Shown here in pieces: positions 36,882 to 46,352 of a stretch of DNA of 64,000 nucleotides. Within the stretch, counting starts at the first letter, position 1, and every line of letters begins with the position of its first letter. The position numbers and the translations under genes were made by a program. The notes below the pieces were generated by a model. The model worked only from the letters and a program-made list of their open reading frames with translations, searched no databases and was not told the origin of the DNA. Origin of the DNA: Pseudomonadota bacterium (lineage in GTDB: Bacteria; Pseudomonadota; Gammaproteobacteria; Steroidobacterales; Steroidobacteraceae); contig JAFAGC010000012.1 of NCBI GenBank assembly GCA_023423065.1, positions 1-64,000 of the forward strand, given 5' to 3'.

Positions 36882-37049
36882 ATGAGCATCTCACGCTCGT
36901 CGGGCGGGCAGCTTGCAGGCGCCCTGTCGAGGCAGCAATGGGCCGTAGGGACTATGGCCCGCGGCAGGCGCACGCGTCCATAAGTCGGCCTAATTCCAGA
37001 TCAAGAACAACTGGTCACCGCGGCCGTGCTTCGGCGATATCTTCGACTC

Positions 37050-37376
37050 ATGATCTGCCGCATCTGGCATGGGCGAACGAAACTGGCGAAGGCGGACGAA
37101 TACGAGGAATTCCTCAAGGTCCGCGCACTGCCCGACTATCGGTCGGTGCCGGGAAACCTCGACGTCTTCGTCATGCGCCGCGACGAAGGCGACGTCACTC
37201 ACTTCCTGACCCTCTCGCATTGGGAGTCCGAAGACGCGATCCGCGCCTTCGCCGGCGACGATCTGCTCAAGGCCAAGTACTACCCCGAGGACCGCGACTT
37301 CCTGCTCGAATTCGAGCCGACCGTGCAGCACTTCGTGATCACGGCTTCCTGTTCCGCGTCGGAGTGTGGTGGCTAG
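37050..37376 (+). CDS. antibiotic biosynthesis monooxygenase (ABM) domain protein
   Basis: The ~108-residue protein begins MICRIWHGRTKLAKADEYEE and continues FVMRRDEGDVTHFLTLSHWES. It matches ABM-fold proteins of the kind annotated as putative quinol or antibiotic monooxygenases. ATG 37050 opens the conserved region; in-frame GTG 37026 would add eight residues. It is a second ABM gene in the window, not closely similar to the one at 24914. It is separated by 168 bases from a divergent barrel gene and ends 7 bases from a convergent regulator gene. Confidence 0.82.
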   Translation: MICRIWHGRTKLAKADEYEEFLKVRALPDYRSVPGNLDVFVMRRDEGDVTHFLTLSHWESEDAIRAFAGDDLLKAKYYPEDRDFLLEFEPTVQHFVITASCSASECGG

Positions 37377-37383
37377 AGCGCGA

Positions 37384-39375
37384 TCACTCGCACTGGAAGT
37401 CGTCCGCGCCCACGGGCCGGCAGCCGTCGCCCCATTTGCCGGTCTGCCGCCAGTAGTCGGCCACGCCGGCTTCGATCAGCAGCCGCTTGAAATCCGGGTG
37501 CGCGCGCGCGTCCGAATACGGCGCGTTCCAGAACAACACGTACGCGTATTGGGCCATGGCGCGGTCCTGGAATCCGTCGATGGACTCCAGCGTCTTGCGC
37601 ATCGCGGCCACCGCGAGATCGGCATCGCCCAATGCGTCGGCCACGAACATGACGAATTCCGAGTCGCCTCCCATGCCGCGCGCGGGATTCCCGAGCGACT
37701 TGCGCGCCAGTGCGAGCATCGCCTCACGGTCGCCCAGCACGTCGCCCAGTTGCCGCAGAAACGGGGAAGTGAAGCGACCGCTCCTCACCAGCTCGTCGTG
37801 GAGTGCGCGCAGTTCCGGAAGACCGCCGGGCCGCTTGCCCGCGAGCTGGCGGAAGAACGCGACGAAGTGAGGCTCGATCTGGCTGCCCTGCAGATTCAGT
37901 CCGCGCTGGTATTCGGCCTCGGCGTCGTCGAAACGGCGCGCCGCGGTGTAGTCGAACTGCAGGTCGCGTGACAGGAAGATCGCCGTCGGCTCGACCGCGC
38001 GCACCTGTTCGACCAGGGCGATCGTGTCGTTCAGGTGACCGACGGCGTAGATCATGTATGCATAGTCCCAGACACGTTCCTTGGTCTGGGGTCCGGTGTC
38101 GGCGATTTCTTTCGCGAGGGCGATCGCTTCGGCACGTTTGCCTTCCCGCCACAACTCGTTGGATCGGTCGCGCTTCGCGACCCAGCTCTCCGGCGCCGTG
38201 CGCACGATACGCGCGCGGACTTCCGCCGCCTCCGCGCGCAATTTTTCGGCCTGAGTGACGTCGACGGCCTGCGCCATCGCATTCAACGACTGCGCCAACG
38301 CATCGAGACACAGAATGCACTGCGAATCGAGCGCGACCATCTCGCGTGCGAGCTGCAGGCGCTCGCGACTGTGTTCGAAGTCGAAGAGCTCCTGCATGAC
38401 GGTGCTGCGCCAGCGCAGGTAACGCTCGTAGGCTTCGATGTTCGTGGTGCCGCCCTGCTCCCGGTTGAACGTCGTCACGTCGAGCGTCACGCTCAGCGCC
38501 CGCGCCACGTCGCGCGAGATCTCGTCCTCCACCGCGAACACGTCGCGCAATTCCCGCGCGTAGGTCTTCGACCACAGATGCGTTCCATCGTCCGTGCGAA
38601 TGAGCTGCGCGGTGACCCGGAGCCGATCCCCTGCCTTGCGCACGCTGCCTTCGAGCAGATGCGTGACTCCCAGCTTCCGACCGATCACCCGCAGGTCGTC
38701 TTTCCCGCCCCTGAACGAGAAACTGGACGAGCGCCCGACCACGCGGATCGCAGGCACCTGCGCGAGCTGATTGAGGATTTCTTCGGCGAGGCCGTCGGCG
38801 AGATATTCCTGGTCGCGGCTCGCGGACAGATCGGCGAACGGCAGCACCGCCAGCGAGGGTTGATTCGTTGCGGATGCAAGCCCGGGTTTCGGGTTCGAGT
38901 CACTCCGGATCAGCCACGAGATGCCGAGGATCAGGAAGGCGGCCGCGGCGATGGCGGCGATGCCGACTCCGAACCCGGGACGCCGGACCGGTTCCGCCTT
39001 CGCTTCGAGATGAGGCGCCCCCGGCGTCGCCGTCTCCGTCGCTGGCATATCGAATCGATAGCCGACCCCATGCACGGTTCGAAGCAGGCGCGGATGATGC
39101 GCATCCTCGCCCAGCGCCTGTCGCAGCATGCTCATGATCCGGTTCAGCACGCTTTGGGTCACATGCCGGTGACCCCAGACCGAATCGAGGATCTCGTCGC
39201 GGGTGAACACCCGGCCGGGCGAACCGATGAGCAGGACCAGTACCGCAAAGGCCTTGGGTTCCAATGTCTGCTCGATGCCGCCGCGGATCAGTCGCCGGCC
39301 TGCGAAGTCGACGACCACGTCGTCGAAAGCCAAGGTCTTCGTCACAGCTGGGGGCGGCCCGGTCTCCGGGGTCAT
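37384..39375 (-). CDS. membrane winged-helix regulator (CadC-like) with TolB and TPR domains
   Basis: The ~663-residue protein has an N-terminal OmpR/CadC winged helix (about 15-110; EPKAFAVLVLLIGSPGRVFTR, GVGYRFDMP) and one transmembrane helix (about 134-156). A periplasmic TolB/FlgO-like domain starts at SLAVLPFADLS (174-184), followed by TPRs and a short Cys-containing tail. It probably binds DNA directly from the membrane. ATG 39375 is the family-like start; the frame is open to 39444. Its C-terminal module closely parallels that of the Ser/Thr kinase at 30360-32846. DUF2306 is encoded divergently. Confidence 0.88.
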   Translation of the reverse strand: MTPETGPPPAVTKTLAFDDVVVDFAGRRLIRGGIEQTLEPKAFAVLVLLIGSPGRVFTRDEILDSVWGHRHVTQSVLNRIMSMLRQALGEDAHHPRLLRTVHGVGYRFDMPATETATPGAPHLEAKAEPVRRPGFGVGIAAIAAAAFLILGISWLIRSDSNPKPGLASATNQPSLAVLPFADLSASRDQEYLADGLAEEILNQLAQVPAIRVVGRSSSFSFRGGKDDLRVIGRKLGVTHLLEGSVRKAGDRLRVTAQLIRTDDGTHLWSKTYARELRDVFAVEDEISRDVARALSVTLDVTTFNREQGGTTNIEAYERYLRWRSTVMQELFDFEHSRERLQLAREMVALDSQCILCLDALAQSLNAMAQAVDVTQAEKLRAEAAEVRARIVRTAPESWVAKRDRSNELWREGKRAEAIALAKEIADTGPQTKERVWDYAYMIYAVGHLNDTIALVEQVRAVEPTAIFLSRDLQFDYTAARRFDDAEAEYQRGLNLQGSQIEPHFVAFFRQLAGKRPGGLPELRALHDELVRSGRFTSPFLRQLGDVLGDREAMLALARKSLGNPARGMGGDSEFVMFVADALGDADLAVAAMRKTLESIDGFQDRAMAQYAYVLFWNAPYSDARAHPDFKRLLIEAGVADYWRQTGKWGDGCRPVGADDFQCE

Positions 39376-39541
39376 TCCCCGCCCGACAAGTATATGTAGA
39401 GGCCGCGACCGCGGTCCGGGCTTCCCGGCCCCTTTTCTCATCAACCTGCGAAAAACCTCAGGAGTTCCTCAAGACCTGAAAGCGCACGGCGGCGGATGCT
39501 GGACGCGCCGGATCGTCCGGCGCACGCAAGTGAGGACCCTC

Positions 39542-40405
39542 GTGAATACCGCAGTCATCCGGAAATCCCCCATGAACCCGTCCAGGGACGCCGCGTTCAG
39601 ATGGACCGGCCGCGTTTTCTACATTGCCGCGCTGGTCGGCCTCGGGATATTCGGCAGCTACATCCTGTTGCGGGCCTTCGGCGTCACGTTCGCGAATTTC
39701 CATCAATGGAGCGGACTGTTTTCGGGGACTCCGTTGGAGCCCTCCGAGTGGGTCGCGAGCATCGGCATCGGCATGCACTACTTCATGGGCGCCGTGCTGG
39801 TGCTCGCCTGGCCGATACTTTTTTCCGCAAAGATCCGCGCGCGCCATCCCCTCGTGCATCGCTGGACCGGCCGCGTCTACGTGACGGCCGGCCTGCTGGC
39901 GGGGGTCGGTGGGCTGTCATTCATCCTCGCGCACCATACCGGCACCTGGGATCACATCGCGTTCGCCATCTGGGGCGCAGTGATGATGCTGAGCGCCGTG
40001 ATGGCCTACGTGCACGCTCGCGCGAAGCGATTCGATCTGCACCGCGCGTGGGCCATTCGCCTGTTCGCGATGGTGCTCGGTTCGTGGATCTTCGATCTCG
40101 AGTTCCGGGCCTGGGAAGACCTGGCCGGCGGCGTCGGCATCGGCCAGAACGGAGCTCGCGGGTGGTTCGATTATGCGGTGGCGTATTTCTTCTTCGTGCC
40201 CAACCTGCTGGTCGCGGAGTTCTTCATCCGCAACAAGCACAAGCGGGTGAACTGGGGACGCGCCATGAAATGGTCGGCCCTGGCGGCGACCGTGTTCATC
40301 GCGGTCGTGTTCGTCTACTCGATCGCGGCGGCGAGCGGGACCGAAACCGGGAAGTACGGCCGACACCTGGTCAAGCTGTTCGCAGGCCTGTGGCAAGGTG
40401 GATAG
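39542..40405 (+). CDS. DUF2306 membrane protein
   Basis: The protein has about 287 residues and six to seven transmembrane helices. It shows the DUF2306 pattern of paired histidines: HYFMGAVLVLAWPILF, HPLVHRWTGRVYVTAGL, LHRAWAIRLFAMVLGS. The function is unknown; conserved His and Arg residues in membrane helices hint at a heme or redox role. GTG 39542 has AGGA upstream and is my preferred start; ATG 39572 is the alternative. It is divergent from the winged-helix TPR regulator, a plausible controller. Confidence 0.78.
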   Translation: MNTAVIRKSPMNPSRDAAFRWTGRVFYIAALVGLGIFGSYILLRAFGVTFANFHQWSGLFSGTPLEPSEWVASIGIGMHYFMGAVLVLAWPILFSAKIRARHPLVHRWTGRVYVTAGLLAGVGGLSFILAHHTGTWDHIAFAIWGAVMMLSAVMAYVHARAKRFDLHRAWAIRLFAMVLGSWIFDLEFRAWEDLAGGVGIGQNGARGWFDYAVAYFFFVPNLLVAEFFIRNKHKRVNWGRAMKWSALAATVFIAVVFVYSIAAASGTETGKYGRHLVKLFAGLWQGG

Positions 40406-40515
40406 TCATCCGGGCGCCCGGCGGCGGCGACATCCCAGAACTGGCATCCCGCGAGAACCTTGCCAAGAGGCGCTTTTATATATGCTACCCACTTTCATAA
40501 GCGCGAAGCGGCAGC

Positions 40516-41541
40516 ATGAACGACGCCTTGATGGATGTGGTGGTTTGCCCGCGACCGGGTTCGCTGATCGTCGAGCAGCGACCGATCCCCGTGCCAGGCC
40601 CGGGCGAGGTTCTCGTGCGCGTGAGACGCGTCGGTGTGTGCGGCACGGACATGCACATCTTTCGCGGAGTCCAGCCGTACCTGTCCTATCCACGCGTGAT
40701 GGGCCACGAATTCTCGGGAGAGGTGGTCGAGTCGCCGGAGGGATCGGCGCTGAAGCCGGGCGACCCGGTGTATGTCGTGCCCTACATTTCCTGCGGCGTA
40801 TGCGGCGCCTGTCGCAAGGGCCGTTCGAACTGCTGCACGTCGCTCTCCGTCCTGGGCGTGCACCGCGATGGCGGGCTCGCCCAATACGTTTGCGTGCCTG
40901 AAGGATTCGTCTTCTCGGCCCGCGGAATAACCCTCGAAGAAGCGGCCATGATCGAGTTCCTGGCGATCGGCGCGCACGCCGTGCGCCGTGCGGGCGTCAA
41001 GCCGGGTCAACGGGTCGTGGTTTCCGGGAGCGGCCCGATCGGGATCGCCTGCGCGCTGTTCTCGAAATTGCGCGGCGGCCAGGTGACCGTGATCGACTCG
41101 AGGCCCGAGCGCCTCGCCTTCTGTCGCGACAAGCTCGGGATTCCGAACGTTCTCGCGCTTTCCGACGATCTCCTCGCGAAATTGGCCTCACTCACGGAGG
41201 GCGAGTTGTTCGACATCGCCTTCGATGCCACCGGCAATCCGCAGGCGATGGAGAACGGCTTCCGGTACATCGCCCACGGTGGCACCTACGTCCTCGTCTC
41301 GGTGGTGAGCGCCGACATCAAGTTCTCCGATCCCGACTTCCACAAGCGGGAAATCACGCTCATGGGCAGCCGCAACGCGACGGCCGAGGATTTCGACCTC
41401 GTACTCCAGAGCATGCGCGCGGGGAAGATTCCCACCGCCGCGCTGCGCACGCATCGTGCGCCGCTGCACGATTTTCCGGCGACGATCGCTCAGTGGTTGA
41501 AGCCGGAATCCGCGGTGATCAAGGCGATGATCGAGTGCTGA
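40516..41541 (+). CDS. zinc-binding alcohol/polyol dehydrogenase (MDR family)
   Basis: The 341-residue medium-chain dehydrogenase oxidises a secondary alcohol or sugar acid with NAD(P). Catalytic zinc ligands are Cys42 and His64/Glu65 (GHEFSG). Structural zinc cysteines are 93, 96, 99 and 107. The Rossmann motif is GSGPIG. The overall pattern resembles sugar-acid dehydrogenases such as L-galactonate-5-dehydrogenase, but the substrate is not certain. An AT-rich stretch with TATATATG about 40 bases upstream may hold the promoter. It is 43 bases from a convergent gene. Confidence 0.9.
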   Translation: MNDALMDVVVCPRPGSLIVEQRPIPVPGPGEVLVRVRRVGVCGTDMHIFRGVQPYLSYPRVMGHEFSGEVVESPEGSALKPGDPVYVVPYISCGVCGACRKGRSNCCTSLSVLGVHRDGGLAQYVCVPEGFVFSARGITLEEAAMIEFLAIGAHAVRRAGVKPGQRVVVSGSGPIGIACALFSKLRGGQVTVIDSRPERLAFCRDKLGIPNVLALSDDLLAKLASLTEGELFDIAFDATGNPQAMENGFRYIAHGGTYVLVSVVSADIKFSDPDFHKREITLMGSRNATAEDFDLVLQSMRAGKIPTAALRTHRAPLHDFPATIAQWLKPESAVIKAMIEC

Positions 41542-41584
41542 GCGGCCGGGGCGCGGGCGGCTAACCACTCAGGCCGCCGCGCGC

Positions 41585-42121
41585 TCACTGCGCGGTCGTG
41601 AAGCGGATCTCGTCCGCGGCGAGGAATTCGCCGTTGCGTGGCCCGCTGAAGCGGATGGCCGCGATTCGCGGCGCCTTCACGTTGAGCGTCAGGAACGGGA
41701 TGGGATCGCCCGGAGCATTGCGGCCCGGCACGGCGTCGACCGATGCCTGGTCGACGACCGCGCCATTCTCGTCGAGCGCCTCGAGCAGCGCCGGACAGCC
41801 GGTCGAGCCCCAGAACACGACCGTCACGGACGACGCGTTCTTCGGAAATTTCGCGACCACCGGGATCGCCTGCTCGGTCGCCATCGCGTTCAGGATGCCC
41901 TTGCGGTTCGTGTCGATGTGCGGAAAGAACATCACTCGCCCGACCGCCTTGCTCCTGGTGGGCGGACCGGCCAGCTCGAAGGTGACGCCCTTCTCCGTCC
42001 ACTTCGGCACGGGCTTGCCGATTTCGGTCTGCTCGAAGTCGATCGCGATCTCCTCCGCGTACGCAGCGGAAGCGGCGCCGATCAGCAGCACGAGCCATGG
42101 AATCGCGATGCGGCGTTTCAT
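41585..42121 (-). CDS. exported protein of unknown family, third gene of the DUF1592 unit
   Basis: The 178-residue protein has a signal peptide (WLVLLIGAASAAYA). The mature part is beta-rich, with the segments IAIDFEQTEIGKPVPKWTEK, SVTVVFWGSTGC and IAAIRFSGPRNGEFLAADE, like a carbohydrate-binding-type sandwich. No motif points to an activity. Its ATG overlaps the stop of the DUF1552 gene (ATGA at 42118-42121), so it is translated with it and likely acts in the same process. Confidence 0.75.
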   Translation of the reverse strand: MKRRIAIPWLVLLIGAASAAYAEEIAIDFEQTEIGKPVPKWTEKGVTFELAGPPTRSKAVGRVMFFPHIDTNRKGILNAMATEQAIPVVAKFPKNASSVTVVFWGSTGCPALLEALDENGAVVDQASVDAVPGRNAPGDPIPFLTLNVKAPRIAAIRFSGPRNGEFLAADEIRFTTAQ

Positions 42122-43440
42122 GCCATCTCGAGCCCGCGCATCGTGCCGGTCGACGAGGCGAACTTCTCCTCTTCGAGACCCAGGCGCTGAAGCATCGAAA
42201 CGAACAGGTTCGGAAGTGGATAGTTCTGCGCCCGGTCGAACGCGAGATGCTGGCCATGGCGGAATCCGCCGCCCGCGAACAGCGTGGGTAGATTGACCGT
42301 CGAGTGCGCATTGGCGTCGCCGAGGTTCGAACCGTAGAGGATCATCGTGCGATCCAGCAGCGTCTCGCCGCCCTCGTTCACGGCCTTCAGTTCGCCGAAC
42401 AGCTTCGCGAGCAGCTTCATGTGCCACTCGTCCAGCACCTTGAGCTGGCCGAGCTTGTCGTCGGCTTTCCCGTGGTGAGAAAGGTTGTGATAGCTGTCGG
42501 TGATGGTCTCGCCGGGCAGCGTGATGACCGGCGTCGCGACGCTGTTCAACATGAGCGTGACCGCGCGCGTGGAGTCGGTTTCGAACGCCAGGCGCGTGAG
42601 GTCGTACATGGCCTTCACCTTGTCCATGTACTGCGCGGCATTGCCGATCTCCGCCGGCGCGGCGGCCTTGACCACGGGCTTGGGTTTGCGCTCCCACTCG
42701 CGCGATTCCTGCAGCCGGTGCTCGAGGTCGCGCACGCTCGTGAAGTACTGTTCGAGCCGGCTGCGATCGCGCGCGCCGACGTCCCGCTGCAGCACCTTCG
42801 CCTGCTCCGCCACCGTGTCGAGGATGCTGCGCCCGGTGTCGAGCTTGTGTACCTGCGCTTCGATCTGCTCGGGCGTGCCCTGCAGGAAGAGCTGGTTGAA
42901 GACATCGACCGCGCTCTCTTCGGGCGGAATCGCGACGCCTGCGCCGGTCCACGAAAGGCCGCGGACCGCGCCATTGACCGAGAGCGTGAGCGACGGGAAA
43001 CGCGTCAACGTGCCGATGCGTTCGGCGACGAATTGATCGAGCGAGATCGTATTCCGGAAGGAGCTGCTCGCCGGGTGCGGCGCGGCGGTCAGGAAAGCGA
43101 TGTCCGCCGGGTGGCCGCCATCGACGTTCGGGTGCGAGACGCCGCTGATCACCGTGAAGTCGTTGCGGTGCGCCTCGAGTAGTTTGAGCAGCGGCGACAG
43201 CTCGTAGTCGCGGCCCGTGCTCGTCGGGAAGAACAGGTCCGGTCGCAGGCCGAGGTTGTTGCAGATGCCGAACATGCGGCGCGGTGTGGCGTCGCGCGTC
43301 GCGGTCGCGGCGCGCACGACACGCGGATGCATCGCATCGAGGAACGGCAGCGCCATCGCGACGCCCGTGCCCTGCAGGAAACGGCGACGCGACAGCGCGG
43401 GACGCGTGGCCATGAAGGGAGCGCGGAATTTCCGGGTCAT
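42118..43440 (-). CDS. DUF1552 domain protein with twin-arginine signal
   Basis: The 440-residue protein has an N-terminal Tat-type signal (SRRRFLQ at 17-23, then a hydrophobic core), so it should be exported folded. The body matches DUF1552, recognisable by MFGICNNLGLRPD, SGVSHPNVDGGHPADIAFLTA, TISLDQFVAERIG and YHNLSHHGK. This family almost always travels with DUF1592 proteins, notably in planctomycetes and myxobacteria, but has no proven role. It begins 22 bases after the DUF1592 gene. The start could also be ATG 43413. Confidence 0.88.
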   Translation of the reverse strand: MTRKFRAPFMATRPALSRRRFLQGTGVAMALPFLDAMHPRVVRAATATRDATPRRMFGICNNLGLRPDLFFPTSTGRDYELSPLLKLLEAHRNDFTVISGVSHPNVDGGHPADIAFLTAAPHPASSSFRNTISLDQFVAERIGTLTRFPSLTLSVNGAVRGLSWTGAGVAIPPEESAVDVFNQLFLQGTPEQIEAQVHKLDTGRSILDTVAEQAKVLQRDVGARDRSRLEQYFTSVRDLEHRLQESREWERKPKPVVKAAAPAEIGNAAQYMDKVKAMYDLTRLAFETDSTRAVTLMLNSVATPVITLPGETITDSYHNLSHHGKADDKLGQLKVLDEWHMKLLAKLFGELKAVNEGGETLLDRTMILYGSNLGDANAHSTVNLPTLFAGGGFRHGQHLAFDRAQNYPLPNLFVSMLQRLGLEEEKFASSTGTMRGLEMA

Positions 43441-43462
43441 CTGGGGTCTGCTCCGTTCGGCG

Positions 43463-46225
43463 TCACTTGGACTGGAACAATTCGCTGTGGACGATTTCCT
43501 CGACGAGCGTGCGCACGCCGTACTGGCGCGTGCTGGCGCGTTCGAGGATCCGCTCGAGCTCGTCGCGATCGGTGAAACGCACCGGCGCGCCGGTCCCGTA
43601 GACGATCAGCTGCTTCGCGAGATTGCGCGCGATCGACTTTTCGTCGCTCGCGATGAGGCGCTTGAACTCGCTGATGTCGCGGAACTCGCGCCCGTCGGGC
43701 AGTTCGCCGGACGCGTCGACCGGCAGTCCGTAGTGGAACGCGAAGGCCTGGCCGTTCAGGCCGAAGCCGGAAACAGGCTTCACGTTGTCGGCGACCGCGC
43801 GGTAACGGTCGCGGCGCGCGCCCATCACGTCGAAACTTTCGAGCGCGAACCCCGGCGGATCCATCTTGATGTGGCACGACGCGCAGCTCGGATGCTCGCG
43901 ATGTTTGGCGAGCTGCTGACGGATCGTCACCGCGCCGCGGATGTCCGGCTCGACGGCCTTCACGTTCGGCGGCGGCGGGCGCGTCTCGATGCCGAAGATG
44001 CGCTCGGTGATCCAGTGGCCGCGCAGCACCGGCGAGGTCGTCGTGCCGTTCGCGGTGACCTTGAGCACGCTCGCCATCGTCATCAGACCACCGCGCTCGC
44101 TGCCTTGCGGCAGCGCGACGCGGCGCATCTTCGCCCCCACGACGTCGGGAATGCCGTAGTGCCGCGCGAGACGCTCGTTCAGGAAGGTGAAATCCGAGGC
44201 CACGACGTTGCGCGCCGGCAGATCCGCGCGCAGCAGTTCGGCGAAGAACAGCTGCGTCTCTTCCAGCGCGGCGGTCTTGAGCGGCTCGTCGAGTTCGTAG
44301 TCGTTGTAGATGGTCGCCGACGGCGACGTGTCGTCGATCTTGCGCAGGTCGAGCCAGTAGTCGGTGAACGCGTCGACGAAGCGGCGCGACCTGGGATCCG
44401 CGAGCAGCCGCGCGGTCTCGGCGCGCAGCACCTCGGGCTTGCGCAACTCGCCGCGCGCCGCGCGGGCGCGCAGCGCGGTGTCGGGCGTGGAGTTCCAGAG
44501 GAACAGCGACAGGCGCGTCGCGAGTGCCCAGTCGTCGAGCTTGCCGGGCTTTTCATCGACGTATACGTAGCCGGGCGACACCAGCACGCCCGTGTAGGCG
44601 GTGAGCATCGAGCGCGCGAAGCCCGAGCCCAGTGCGAACTCGCGCTCGAACAACCCGAGGAACCGTTGCACTTCGGACTCGACGACCGGGCGCCGGTAAG
44701 CAGCTTCGACGAACTTGCGCAGCAACCGCTCGGCGTCGCGCCGCGGCGCCTTCGAGACCACTTCGACATTCACGTTGACGACGGGACTGCGCAGGAACCC
44801 GAACGGACCCGCGAAGGAAGTCGCCCCGCCCACCGGCGGTGGTTTGTACGGCTCCACCCTCTCGAGCGGCACGCCGCCTTTTTCGCCTTCGCCGAGCTTG
44901 CGCATCGGCAGGTCGCCGAACAGTAGTTTGTAACCGCTGGTGGCGCGTTCGTCGTCGAGCGGTCCCGTGATTTCCAGCCACTGCACCGCGTAGCCGGGCA
45001 TGCCTTCTTTCGTCGCCAGCGGATTGACGTATTGCTCGTCGGTGCCGTTCACGCGCGTGCGGAACAGGCGCATTCCATCGGACTGGAGGGTCTCGCCACC
45101 CGCGAGCTGCGCTTCAATTTCGCCGACGGTCGGATCCGGCGTGAAGTCCATGACGCCGACGGGGCGCGTCTGGCCCGAGCTGCGCGCGTAGATGCCCATG
45201 GGCTCGTTGTCGCGGCCACGCCAGATCTCGTCCGCATTGGGCCGATGCCAGACGGGCAGCCAGTACACAGGCGCCTTCTCGTCGCCCTGCCCCTCGTAGA
45301 ACCAGCGGCCGATTCCACCGCCACTCACCCAGATCGAATAACCCTTGAGCCGGATGCGATAACGTCCCGCGACCGGCGCGTTGAATCCCCAGCCGTACTG
45401 GCCCGCGTCGCTGAAGATGCTGGCCACCTTGCCTACCGCCTCGCGCTCGCGCGTCTCGGGGCTCGAGTTCGGCGCACGCCCCGCGCGGACGTCGGGCTGC
45501 GCATGCGAGTCGAGCACCGGGAACACGAGCCGGTCCGGCAGCGTGCCGTTCTCGCGCGGCATGTAGAAGCGCGGACCGATGGCGTCGCGCGCGTAGATGC
45601 GCCGCGTCTCGGGCTTCGGCCGTTCGAACGCCGCCGACATCGCCTGGCGCATCGCATAGTCCGCCGCGGTCAGGTAACGCTCCATCTGCACGAAGGAGAC
45701 GTCGAGAGCCTCGCCGCTCTTGTTGAAGCGGTGCGCTTCGCCATCGTGCGGTAGTTTGTCCCTGACCTGCGCCCAGGGGACGTTCAGCAGGTCGCGCAGC
45801 GCGTTTTCGTATTCGTAACGGTTGAGCCGGCGCTGCATGGCGCGGCCCTCGCGCGCGGTGATGTCCTTCTCGAAGTTCGCCAGCGGGGTCGCGACGGTCT
45901 GCGTGAACGCGGCGACCTCCGCTTGTGTCGGTCGCTTCTCGCGTTTCTTCGGCGGCATTTCTCCGGCGGCGATCCGGTCGAGCATCCTCACCCAGGTGGC
46001 GAAGTTGTCGTGGTTCGCGGGCTCGAAATCCAGGAGGCTCAGGTCGAGTCCGCCATTGGCGTCTTCAAAGTGGCATTCGCCGCAATAGCGGTCGATGAAT
46101 GCGGCCGACTCTTCTTTTACGTCGGCCTGCGCGACACCACACAGCAGGGTCGCGGCGACGAGGACGCGCAGTGCGCCCCCGGGCGAAAAGCGATGTAGGC
46201 GAATGCCGGGCACGGCGTCGACCAT
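43463..46225 (-). CDS. DUF1587/1592/1588/1585 multidomain exported protein with two CxxCH sites
   Basis: The 920-residue protein has a signal sequence (VLVAATLLCGVAQA). A c-type-cytochrome-like CGECH at 48-52 is followed by the DUF1587 region (LNRYEYENALRDLL), DUF1592 (FLWNSTPDTALRARA), DUF1588 (RGGLMTMASVLKVTANGTTTSPV) and DUF1585. A second CASCH lies at 781-785. Both sites could bind heme covalently, which would make it a periplasmic diheme protein. The arrangement is standard for planctomycete PSCyt/DUF1592 proteins and less usual in proteobacteria. It heads the unit with DUF1552 and an unknown exported protein. Confidence 0.9.
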   Translation of the reverse strand: MVDAVPGIRLHRFSPGGALRVLVAATLLCGVAQADVKEESAAFIDRYCGECHFEDANGGLDLSLLDFEPANHDNFATWVRMLDRIAAGEMPPKKREKRPTQAEVAAFTQTVATPLANFEKDITAREGRAMQRRLNRYEYENALRDLLNVPWAQVRDKLPHDGEAHRFNKSGEALDVSFVQMERYLTAADYAMRQAMSAAFERPKPETRRIYARDAIGPRFYMPRENGTLPDRLVFPVLDSHAQPDVRAGRAPNSSPETREREAVGKVASIFSDAGQYGWGFNAPVAGRYRIRLKGYSIWVSGGGIGRWFYEGQGDEKAPVYWLPVWHRPNADEIWRGRDNEPMGIYARSSGQTRPVGVMDFTPDPTVGEIEAQLAGGETLQSDGMRLFRTRVNGTDEQYVNPLATKEGMPGYAVQWLEITGPLDDERATSGYKLLFGDLPMRKLGEGEKGGVPLERVEPYKPPPVGGATSFAGPFGFLRSPVVNVNVEVVSKAPRRDAERLLRKFVEAAYRRPVVESEVQRFLGLFEREFALGSGFARSMLTAYTGVLVSPGYVYVDEKPGKLDDWALATRLSLFLWNSTPDTALRARAARGELRKPEVLRAETARLLADPRSRRFVDAFTDYWLDLRKIDDTSPSATIYNDYELDEPLKTAALEETQLFFAELLRADLPARNVVASDFTFLNERLARHYGIPDVVGAKMRRVALPQGSERGGLMTMASVLKVTANGTTTSPVLRGHWITERIFGIETRPPPPNVKAVEPDIRGAVTIRQQLAKHREHPSCASCHIKMDPPGFALESFDVMGARRDRYRAVADNVKPVSGFGLNGQAFAFHYGLPVDASGELPDGREFRDISEFKRLIASDEKSIARNLAKQLIVYGTGAPVRFTDRDELERILERASTRQYGVRTLVEEIVHSELFQSK

Positions 46226-46308
46226 ACCAAATGGGCCGGACGGGACCCATGCCTATCGATCTGGCGACCGATGCCATAAGCGGCAATCCCCGGATCCGCG
46301 ATAGAGGA

Positions 46309-46320
46309 AACCCCGGGGTT
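46309..46320. promoter_or_regulatory. 12-bp palindrome AACCCCGGGGTT
   Basis: A perfect palindrome lies between the end of the secreted protein gene (46353) and the start of the DUF1592 gene (46225), 84 bases upstream of the latter. It could be an operator for the DUF1592 unit or a short terminator stem for the upstream gene. Confidence 0.3.
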
Positions 46321-46352
46321 GGACGTCCTTATCCGCTCGTCCGCGGAATTTC

